The notes under the pieces: model-generated
What the model was told of the DNA's origin: nothing
Database searches by the model: none
The model's input: the letters and a program-made list of their open reading frames with translations, nothing else
Assembly: GCA_031553885.1 (NCBI GenBank)
Contig: JAVBKV010000036.1
Span: 1-5,084 of the forward strand
Reading direction: 5' to 3'
DNA from: JAVBKV01 sp031553885
GTDB lineage: Bacteria > Bacteroidota > Bacteroidia > Bacteroidales > Azobacteroidaceae
DNA: 5,084 bases
In this document: positions 1 to 5,084 of the stretch, one piece after another
Numbering within the stretch: position 1 is the stretch's first letter
Layout of the letters: each line of letters opens with the position of its first letter
Position numbers and translations under genes: made by a program

Positions 1-579
1 CCGTCTATATATAAAACGGCTCCATCGTTGACATCAACATAGAATGTATATACTCCGCTTACAGGAACATTGATATAACCTTTGTAATGATATCCGAATG
101 CACGGTCGTCCTTGATGGCAGAAATGTCAAAGGTAGGAATGATACCCGATAACAATACAGGATACTTACTCATATCATCCGTTTTCACACAATATCCTTC
201 ACAATAATCAAAAGCCAATCCCGGGCGAATATTTTCAACCTTTACAGGCTGTTGAAGAGTCAGTTTTTCAAATTCGGATGTAACCGTATAACTGGGATCA
301 TACCCTTTGGCAAAGCCCCGGGTCTTAATAACAACCGACTCGGTAATCCCAATCGGTAAAATTGACGGTATACTGCTTTTTGTCCAGCGCTCTGGCTGCC
401 AAGCCTAAATCCATTCCTTCAGTTAATCCGGGAAGTGAATTTGTTTTCCGATGTATGATCCAGTTTTCCCCATCCAGGCTGAGCGGTACGATCTCCTCTT
501 TTTCCTGTGCCGTTGTATTTATGCTATACACAAATAACATAAGCATCAGGATTGATATGAATTTAATTAAATGGCTCAT
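1..579 (-). pseudogene. Secreted CHB_HEX_C + PA14 glycan-degradation protein, frameshifted and cut by window edge
   Basis: Read leftwards from ATG at 579; a GTG at 588 is also in frame but lies inside a promoter-like element. The first ~25 residues form a signal peptide: a basic start, a hydrophobic core rich in I, L and M, then a TTAQ end. About 45 residues on, the frame ends in a stop at 325-327. The +1 frame is open from 404 to the left edge. It encodes a chitobiase/hexosaminidase C-terminal-like module (PIGITESVVIKTRGFAKGYD) and then the start of a PA14 domain (GYINVPVSGVYTFYVDV, ending at LYIDG). Removing one A from the A5 run at 377-381 joins the frames as ARALDKSSIPSILPIG, which aligns with the YTLDG...PI core of CHB_HEX_C. 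In Bacteroidetes these modules usually follow a GH20 or GH29 catalytic domain; none lies between signal peptide and module here. It may be a decayed gene, a sequencing error, or a protein whose catalytic domain lies beyond the edge. Confidence 0.7.
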
Positions 580-587
580 AAGTCTCA

Positions 588-617
588 CAAAAATAAGGGA
601 AATTTACGATTGACAAA
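588..617 (-). promoter_or_regulatory. Candidate Bacteroidetes promoter for the CHB/PA14 gene
   Basis: On the minus strand, TTTG (617-614) is followed after 18 bp by TATTTTTG (595-588), matching the Bacteroidetes -33 TTTG / -7 TAnnTTTG pattern. Transcription would start near 581-582, only a few bases before the ATG at 579, so the message would be almost leaderless. The sequence is AT-rich, so a chance match is possible. Confidence 0.35.
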
Positions 618-682
618 ACAATCCTAAAATATTTACCAGATCATCATAAAATATAGATATGATTATCTGTTGTTTAGCTCAG

Positions 683-703
683 CCGTATCCCTTCAGGATA
701 CGG
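683..703. repeat. Perfect 8-bp hairpin (CCGTATCC / GGATACGG)
   Basis: CCGTATCC (683-690) and GGATACGG (696-703) are exact reverse complements around the five-base loop CTTCA. An A-T pair and a G-T pair can extend the stem outward to 681-705. No T-run follows on either strand, so it is not a standard intrinsic terminator. It lies between the tRNA-His terminator and the promoter-like site of the leftmost gene. Its function is unknown. Confidence 0.5.
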
Positions 704-763
704 TTAGGTTACATTCGACATTCATTAAATAGTTTTTGGGAGAGATATATCAATCTGGGGGAT

Positions 764-800
764 AAAAAAAGAGCTGATTTCGAAAAATCAACTCTTTTTT
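764..800 (-). terminator. Intrinsic terminator of the tRNA-His unit
   Basis: Two 16-base arms (765-780 and 785-800) enclose a four-base loop that reads UUCG on the minus strand. The core is GAGTTGATTT / AAATCAGCTC, flanked by an A-tract and a run of seven T (770-764). The single imperfect pair is a tolerated G-U on the minus strand but a C-A mismatch on the plus strand, so the hairpin is best suited to leftward transcripts. Its A-tract begins with the A of the tRNA's encoded CCA, so termination immediately abuts the tRNA 3' end. Confidence 0.9.
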
Positions 801-802
801 GG

Positions 803-876
803 GGTGGAAGACCGGGTTCGAACCGGCGACCCTCAGAACCACAATCTGATGCTCTAACCAACTGAGCTACGACCAC
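803..876 (-). tRNA. tRNA-His, anticodon GTG
   Basis: This is a complete 74-base cloverleaf on the minus strand, decoding CAU/CAC histidine codons. The D stem is GCTC/GAGC, the anticodon stem TCAGA/TCTGA with loop TTGTGGT (anticodon GTG), and the T arm GCCGG-TTCGAAC-CCGGT. The base before position 1 is a G (877) that can pair with C73 (803), the G-1:C73 identity element of histidine tRNAs. CCA is encoded at 802-800. The acceptor stem reads GTGGTCG against CTTCCAC, giving U-U at 5:68 and C-U at 6:67, while the other five pairs are canonical. A promoter-like site lies upstream and an intrinsic terminator directly downstream. The protein-like frames across this tRNA are spurious. Confidence 0.96.
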
Positions 877-894
877 CATGTTGCATTTGCGGGG

Positions 895-926
895 CAAAGT
901 TATGCTTTTTTTCTCAGTTGCCCAAA
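895..926 (-). promoter_or_regulatory. Promoter of tRNA-His (TTTG-N20-TAACTTTG)
   Basis: On the minus strand, TTTG (926-923) and TAACTTTG (902-895) are separated by 20 bp, an exact match to the Bacteroidetes housekeeping consensus at normal spacing. Transcription would start near 888, about ten bases before the tRNA. The site lies 30 bp past the folD stop, so the tRNA can be transcribed alone. No clear terminator separates it from folD, so read-through may add to expression. Confidence 0.75.
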
Positions 927-955
927 TTTATCGGCACATTTTTTATATTTCAAAA

Positions 956-1834
956 TCAGTAAATGGCTTTCTTTCCTGCCAGCAGCGTATTTTTCATCAA
1001 AGACATGATCGTCATGGGACCCACCCCACCCGGTACAGGAGTAATGTAGGAACATTTCGGAGCGACTTCATCAAATTTCACATCTCCGCAAAGTCTGAAA
1101 CCGGATTTAGTCTTATCAGAAGGAATCCGGGTTGTTCCGACATCTACAACCACCGCTCCTTCCTTCACCATGTCGGCAGTCAGGAACTCGGGAGAACCCA
1201 AAGCTGCTATGATGATATCGGCCTGCAGACACATTTCTTTGATATTTGAAGTCCGGCTGTGACAAACCGTTACGGTACAGTCGCCCGGATTGGCTTTCTG
1301 CATCATCAGGGAAGCCATCGGTTTGCCTACAATGTTGCTTCGTCCCAGAACCACACAATGCTTGCCTGAAGTCCGGATATCGTACCGTTTCAGGAGTTCG
1401 AGGATACCGGCAGGAGTTGCGGAAACAAAGCAGGGCAAACCAATCGACATCCGTCCGACATTGATCGGATGAAATCCGTCGACATCTTTACGGTGATCGA
1501 TGGTTTCAATCACTTTTTGTTCCGAAATATGCTTGGGCAGAGGAAGCTGAACGATAAATCCGTCAACATCCGGATCGTTGTTCAGTTCAACCACTTTTTG
1601 TAACAGTTCTTCTTCAGTGACATTATCTTCATACCGGATCAAGGTAGATTTGAATCCCACTTCTTCGCAGGTTTTGACTTTACTGGCTACATACGTTTCA
1701 CTACCGCCGTCGTGTCCCACCAGGATCGCTGCCAGGTGAGGCGTTTTGCCCCCAGCAGCCTGAATTTGTTTTACTTCTTCCGCGATTTCCTTTTTAATCT
1801 GAGTGGCAATCGCTTTTCCATCAATTAATTGCAT
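956..1834 (-). CDS. folD: Bifunctional methylenetetrahydrofolate dehydrogenase / methenyltetrahydrofolate cyclohydrolase FolD
   Basis: FolD is a cytosolic enzyme that interconverts 5,10-methylene-THF and 10-formyl-THF through 5,10-methenyl-THF, using NADP. It supplies one-carbon units for purines and for formylation of initiator tRNA. The 292-residue length is typical. The N-terminal catalytic domain holds the YxxxK motif (Y48, K52; K52 is the family's catalytic lysine), the signature ending in GFIVQLPLP (Q96) and D119 in DVDGFHP. The Rossmann part carries GRSNIVGKP (164-172), and the second signature PGGVGPMTI is at 268-276. All expected catalytic residues are present. The ATG is 10 bp past the ffh stop with no promoter or strong Shine-Dalgarno in the gap, so it is most likely co-transcribed with ffh. 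The start is supported by the usual N-terminus (MQLIDGKAIA). Identification is secure. Confidence 0.98.
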   Translation of the reverse strand: MQLIDGKAIATQIKKEIAEEVKQIQAAGGKTPHLAAILVGHDGGSETYVASKVKTCEEVGFKSTLIRYEDNVTEEELLQKVVELNNDPDVDGFIVQLPLPKHISEQKVIETIDHRKDVDGFHPINVGRMSIGLPCFVSATPAGILELLKRYDIRTSGKHCVVLGRSNIVGKPMASLMMQKANPGDCTVTVCHSRTSNIKEMCLQADIIIAALGSPEFLTADMVKEGAVVVDVGTTRIPSDKTKSGFRLCGDVKFDEVAPKCSYITPVPGGVGPMTIMSLMKNTLLAGKKAIY

Positions 1835-1844
1835 GCTGATTATC

Positions 1845-3167
1845 TTATCTTCGTTTCATGAGTCCTTTTTTTCCAAAATTGGAAGAGGTCATCATTTTCA
1901 TCATTTTCCGGGTTTCTTCGAATTGCTTGAGCAACTTGTTGACTTCTGCAACATTTGTCCCGCTACCCTTGGCAATACGCGCTCTGCGTGGTCCGTTGAG
2001 GATACCCGGATTGGTCCGTTCTTCGGGAGTCATGGAGTAAATAATCGCTTCGATGCTCTTAAATGCATCGTCGTCGATATCGATATCTTTCATGGCCTTA
2101 CCCACACCCGGAATCATAGAAGCCAGGTCTTTCAGGTTACCCATTTTTTTGATCTGATGAATCTGAGAAAGAAAATCGTTGAAATCGAACTGGTTTTTAG
2201 CAATTTTCTTCTGGAGTCGTTTGGCTTCTTCTTCATCGTATTGCTCCTGGGCCTTTTCCACCAGTGAAACAATGTCCCCCATTCCCAAAATACGATCGGC
2301 CATCCGGCGCGGGTGGAACGGATCGATCGCGTCCATTTTTTCTCCCGTACCGACAAACTTGATCGGCTTGTCGACCACTGTACGGATAGAAAGAGCAGCT
2401 CCACCACGGGTATCACCGTCTAACTTGGTCAGAATAACCCCATTGAAATCCAGACGGTCATTAAATTCTTTGGCTGTATTGACGGCATCCTGTCCAGTCA
2501 TGGAATCCACAACGAAAAGAACTTCGTCCGGCTTAATCGCAGCCTTAATAGCAGCGATTTCGTTCATCATCTGCTCATCGATAGCTAACCGTCCGGCGGT
2601 GTCGATTATTACGACATCATTGCCGCTCTGTTTCGCCTGTTTGATCCCGTTCTGGGCAATCTGTATCGGATTTTTATTTTCTTCTTCCGTATAAACGGGC
2701 ACACCGATCTGCTCTCCCAATACTCTCAACTGTTCGATAGCAGCAGGACGGTACACGTCGCAGGCAACCAGTAAAGGCTTTTTGCTTTTTTTCTCTTTCA
2801 GCATTTTAGCCAGCTTACCGGAGAAAGTCGTCTTACCGGATCCTTGTAACCCGGACATCAAAATAACGGACGGAGAACCTTTGAGGTCTATTTCAGCCGT
2901 TTCGCCTCCCATCAGCTTCGCCAATTCGTCATGAACGATTTTTACCATCAATTCACCCGGCTTGACTGCCGTAAGTACGTTTTGTCCAAGGGCTTTCTCC
3001 TTGACCGTATCGGTAAATGTTTTAGCTACTTTGTAGTTGACATCGGCATCCAACAATGCTTTGCGGACATCTTTCAGCGTTTCGGCAACATTGATTTCGG
3101 TGATTTTTCCTTCACCTTTCAGAAGTTTAAAAGACCTGTCTAACCGGTCACTTAAATTTTCAAACAT
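1845..3167 (-). CDS. ffh: Signal recognition particle protein Ffh (SRP54 GTPase)
   Basis: Ffh binds SRP RNA and the hydrophobic signal sequence of nascent chains, then docks with FtsY to deliver ribosomes to the membrane translocon. The helical N domain occupies about 1-90. The GTPase domain has G1 GLQGSGKTT (106-114), DVYRPAAIEQL (137-147), G3 DTAGRL (189-194), G4 TKLDGDTRGG (247-256) and GTGEKMD (273-279). The M domain follows from about 330, with the SRP-RNA-binding motif RRARIAKGSG (394-403), a short Met/Lys segment near 421-426 and a basic C-terminus. At 440 residues it is near the usual length. I chose ATG at 3167: it gives the standard start MFENLSDRLDRSF, while an in-frame ATG at 3203 lies inside the promoter element and adds 12 atypical residues. 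It is the first gene of a likely ffh-folD operon. Confidence 0.98.
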   Translation of the reverse strand: MFENLSDRLDRSFKLLKGEGKITEINVAETLKDVRKALLDADVNYKVAKTFTDTVKEKALGQNVLTAVKPGELMVKIVHDELAKLMGGETAEIDLKGSPSVILMSGLQGSGKTTFSGKLAKMLKEKKSKKPLLVACDVYRPAAIEQLRVLGEQIGVPVYTEEENKNPIQIAQNGIKQAKQSGNDVVIIDTAGRLAIDEQMMNEIAAIKAAIKPDEVLFVVDSMTGQDAVNTAKEFNDRLDFNGVILTKLDGDTRGGAALSIRTVVDKPIKFVGTGEKMDAIDPFHPRRMADRILGMGDIVSLVEKAQEQYDEEEAKRLQKKIAKNQFDFNDFLSQIHQIKKMGNLKDLASMIPGVGKAMKDIDIDDDAFKSIEAIIYSMTPEERTNPGILNGPRRARIAKGSGTNVAEVNKLLKQFEETRKMMKMMTSSNFGKKGLMKRR

Positions 3168-3200
3168 AAAGTAAATTCTTTCTGATAATTTTCCAAACTG

Positions 3201-3208
3201 CAAAAGTA
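3201..3208 (-). promoter_or_regulatory. Candidate -7 element of the ffh-folD promoter
   Basis: On the minus strand, TACTTTTG (3208-3201) matches TAnnTTTG. Transcription would start near 3194 and leave a leader of about 27 bases before the ffh ATG at 3167. The expected -33 TTTG is not clear: the nearest TTTG is only 12 bp upstream, and a partial CTTT lies nearer the proper distance. Confidence 0.5.
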
Positions 3209-3241
3209 TAACAAAACATCCAAAGAATAAAGATAAATATC

Positions 3242-3299
3242 ATTATTTGTTCACAATACGTTCTTATTGTTTTCGTTATATAAATGAAGAACAAATAAT
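3242..3299. repeat. Nested inverted repeats upstream of the DUF4173-like gene
   Basis: ATTATTTGTTC (3242-3252) and GAACAAATAAT (3289-3299) are perfect 11-bp inverted arms 36 bp apart. Directly inside the left arm, ACAATA (3253-3258) and TATTGT (3265-3270) form a second, 6-bp inverted pair around CGTTCT. The outer right arm ends 14 bp before the ATG at 3314, so the structure would lie in the 5' leader or over the promoter. No convincing TAnnTTTG exists here; the left arm carries a TTTG, with an imperfect TATTGTTT 15 bp later. It may be a paired operator, a leader RNA fold, or chance in AT-rich DNA. Confidence 0.45.
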
Positions 3300-3313
3300 T
3301 AAGATAAAACATT

Positions 3314-4843
3314 ATGAGGAAATCATTCAATGCGTTGGTAATTACCCTTTTCAGTATCTTTTTTGTGATTATTTTCTACCGGCAGATGATCGGATTCAAC
3401 CTGTTTTTGTATAACATAGCACTTCTTTCTTTGTTAACCTGGGTCTATAAAGTCTTTGATTTCAGGAACAAACTGCATATAGCCTTGGTTTCGGGAACAA
3501 TTCTTACAGCTGCAGGGACTTTGTTCCACGCTTCAGCTATGGTTATCGCAATCAATATCCTGTCACTGATCCTGTTGTTCGGAATCGTCAATAACCGTCA
3601 CTTACAAATCCCGGTTAATGTCCTTTTTTCAGCTATGGTTCAGTTTTTCAGCGGAATCTTTTGCTTTTTCAAAACCAGCAAGCCGGAAGAGGATAAGCCC
3701 GGATACATGAGAAGTTGTTGGAAATGGGTAAGACTCATCATTATCCCGATCGTTGTACTGGTTATTTTTTACAACCTCTACCGGGCTTCAAGCTCCAAAT
3801 TCGACTCCATTTTCGGCTTTATCGGTAAGGCCGTACAGGATTTTTTCTCACGAATCATGGGTAACATCGATTTTTCCATTTTCCTTTTGTTCTGCTTCGG
3901 ATTTATTATTTCCTGTGCTTATTTTGTTAAATCCATACAGGTTACAGTTTTTACCGAGCCAACCTCCGATCAATTGGTCCGGGCGAAAAAATACAGGTAT
4001 ACCGGCTCATTCCTGGGATTACTATCGGAGTTCCGCATTGCTGTAATTACATTTATTTTATTGAACCTGTTGCTGGCCGTATTCAACGGGATCGACATCT
4101 GCTATGTCTGGTTTAACTTCGAATGGAACGGTGAATTTTTAAAGGAATTCGTACATGAAGGAACTTACATCCTGATATTTACCCTGCTTATTTCCATTGG
4201 ACTGGTATTGATCTTCTTCCGTAAAAACCTGAATTTTTTCTCCAAAAACAAATCGTTGAAATTACTGGCTAATATCTGGCTGGCACAGAATACAATCATG
4301 GCTGTGTCGGTACTGATCCGGAACCTGCATTATATTAACTACTATAACCTGGCTTACCTGCGTATCGGAGTCTTGTTATTCCTGGTGATTGTTTTCTTTG
4401 GATTAATCACTGTATTCATCAAGATCAACACAGCCCGGAATTTTGCTTACCTGGCGCGAGTCAATATGCTGTTTTCTTATGTGGCGTTGGTTCTTTTTTC
4501 TCTGGCTGATTGGGATATTATCATCGCTAAATTCAATTTCAGCCGTTCCGAAAAAGCGTTTGTGCATTTGAATTTTATGGCCTCGCTGGATGAAAAAGCA
4601 CTGCCTTACCTGGATTTACCCGAGGAAGAAATTAAGAAAGTGGAGGAAAATCCGGTATATACTCAACTGGGGAAGAGGGACTATCACATGGAATACCCGG
4701 AATATATGGAGATTATCCGGAAAAGAAAAACAGAGTTTCTGAGGAAATACCCCGAGCGATCGTTGCTGGAGTGGAATTATGCAGATTACAGATCTTATAA
4801 AAAGCTGACAGAGAGAGTCATCTCAGGAACGAATCAGCACTAA
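3314..4843 (+). CDS. DUF4173/DUF4153-like polytopic membrane protein, function unknown
   Basis: This is a 509-residue integral inner-membrane protein. Hydrophobic segments lie near 8-22, 28-45, 56-70, 74-92, 100-119, 139-156, 187-205, 240-257, 283-302, 318-335, 347-370 and 380-398, so about 10-12 helices. A charged loop separates 120-136, and the last ~100 residues (410-509) are hydrophilic, rich in E, K, R and Y, and probably soluble. The region from FEWNGEFLKEFVHEGTYIL (269-287) through INYYNLAYLRIGVL (341-354) and the NFNFSRSEKAF stretch after the last helix resembles the DUF4173 family (wider DUF4153 group), which has no established biochemical role. No enzyme or transporter motif is visible. 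The ATG at 3314 gives a short basic N-terminus before the first helix. The gene stands alone, divergent from ffh by 146 bp. I am confident of a real membrane protein, moderately so of the family. Confidence 0.9.
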   Translation: MRKSFNALVITLFSIFFVIIFYRQMIGFNLFLYNIALLSLLTWVYKVFDFRNKLHIALVSGTILTAAGTLFHASAMVIAINILSLILLFGIVNNRHLQIPVNVLFSAMVQFFSGIFCFFKTSKPEEDKPGYMRSCWKWVRLIIIPIVVLVIFYNLYRASSSKFDSIFGFIGKAVQDFFSRIMGNIDFSIFLLFCFGFIISCAYFVKSIQVTVFTEPTSDQLVRAKKYRYTGSFLGLLSEFRIAVITFILLNLLLAVFNGIDICYVWFNFEWNGEFLKEFVHEGTYILIFTLLISIGLVLIFFRKNLNFFSKNKSLKLLANIWLAQNTIMAVSVLIRNLHYINYYNLAYLRIGVLLFLVIVFFGLITVFIKINTARNFAYLARVNMLFSYVALVLFSLADWDIIIAKFNFSRSEKAFVHLNFMASLDEKALPYLDLPEEEIKKVEENPVYTQLGKRDYHMEYPEYMEIIRKRKTEFLRKYPERSLLEWNYADYRSYKKLTERVISGTNQH

Positions 4844-4926
4844 ACATCTGATAATCATATTTATTTTTTAAGGTCATATAGAATTACGAAGTAATCGACC
4901 TGGTTTAACCTGCACTTATTGTACAA

Positions 4927-4946
4927 ATTCGTTTCATGAAATGAAT
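4927..4946. promoter_or_regulatory. 20-bp near-perfect palindrome, operator-like
   Basis: ATTCGTTTCATGAAATGAAT reads as its own reverse complement at nine of ten symmetric pairs; the exception is G4931 against T4942. The core TTTCATGAAA is exact. The size and symmetry suit a homodimeric DNA-binding protein. No gene is visible to the right within the window, so a target cannot be named. Confidence 0.35.
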
Positions 4947-4971
4947 AGGCCAATTCGCTAAAAGACCAATA

Positions 4972-5027
4972 AAATAGTCGAAAAAAGAGCAATAGATTCA
5001 TCATTCATGCTTTTTTTTCGACTATTT
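4972..5027 (+). terminator. Long hairpin with 20-bp arms, probable terminator
   Basis: The arms at 4972-4991 and 5008-5027 pair over 20 bp around a 16-base loop (4992-5007). They carry AAATAGTCG, an A6 tract and GAGC on the left, and GC, a T8 run and CGACTATTT on the right. The one imperfect pair is a G-U on the plus strand and an A-C mismatch on the minus strand, favouring plus-strand RNA. It lies about 130 bp past the DUF4173-like gene, and no better terminator is seen before it. Unusually, the T-run lies inside the arm with further stem after it, so another structural role is possible. Confidence 0.5.
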
Positions 5028-5084
5028 CTGTTTTCAGGTTATTACATTCCTTTTATCTCCCTTTTTTTGCATACTTTAGGCTGT

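Noticed and set aside
600..880. tRNA-His as an integration site for a mobile element
   Set aside because: No repeat of the tRNA 3' end, integrase or phage-like gene is visible in the window.
659..897. Protein-like open frames on both strands across the tRNA-His
   Set aside because: They are conceptual translations of the tRNA and its terminator (for example VVVAQLVRASDCGSEGRRFEPG). The cloverleaf fully explains the sequence.
878..1472. Plus-strand open frames overlapping folD
   Set aside because: folD has every family motif in the minus-strand frame; the opposite frames have no recognisable features.
1803..2694. Open frames of 154 and 171 aa antisense to ffh
   Set aside because: They lie wholly or mostly inside ffh, show no domain or start-site support, and follow from the codon usage of the opposite strand.
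3168..3203. Upstream ATG extending Ffh by 12 residues
   Set aside because: The added residues do not match the conserved Ffh N-terminus, and the ATG lies in the TACTTTTG promoter element, upstream of the expected transcript start.
3753..4046. 97-aa plus-strand frame inside the DUF4173-like gene
   Set aside because: It is an out-of-frame shadow of a clear membrane-protein gene and has no independent start signal or domain.
4862..4910. Weak hairpin (AGGTC/GACCT with ATTAC/GTAAT) as terminator of the membrane-protein gene
   Set aside because: The stem is interrupted by an asymmetric internal loop and no T-run follows on either strand.

Overview
The window looks like chromosomal DNA from a Bacteroidales-type member of the Bacteroidota. 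Four things point there: upstream sites of the Bacteroidetes TTTG / TAnnTTTG form instead of sigma70 boxes, weak Shine-Dalgarno sequences, a secreted glycan-degrading gene with CHB_HEX_C and PA14 modules, and a DUF4173/DUF4153-type membrane protein. No genus can be fixed from the sequence alone.

Layout from left to right. (1) 1-579, minus strand: the 5' part of a secreted carbohydrate-active protein. A signal peptide is followed almost at once by a chitobiase/hexosaminidase C-terminal-like module and the start of a PA14 domain. The reading frame is broken near 377-404 and the gene runs off the left edge. (2) 580-763: intergenic, with a candidate promoter for that gene and a perfect 8-bp hairpin of unknown role. 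(3) 764-926, minus strand: a compact tRNA-His(GTG) unit with a strong promoter-like match and an intrinsic terminator with a UUCG loop. (4) 956-3167, minus strand: ffh (signal recognition particle GTPase) followed after 10 bp by folD (one-carbon folate enzyme), almost certainly one transcript. A TAnnTTTG element lies 34 bp before the ffh start. (5) 3168-3313: a divergent intergenic region with nested inverted repeats next to the right-hand gene. (6) 3314-4843, plus strand: a 509-aa polytopic membrane protein of unknown function. (7) 4844-5084: no gene seen, but a 20-bp near-palindrome and a 20-bp-arm hairpin that is probably a terminator.

The minus-strand block ffh-folD-tRNA-His is housekeeping: co-translational membrane targeting, one-carbon supply and translation. 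It has no direct pathway link to the flanking genes. I see no CRISPR array, insertion sequence, phage gene, toxin-antitoxin pair or defence system. The items most worth a second look are the broken secreted glycosidase-like gene, the acceptor-stem mismatches of the tRNA-His, and the dyad-symmetric elements around the DUF4173-like gene.
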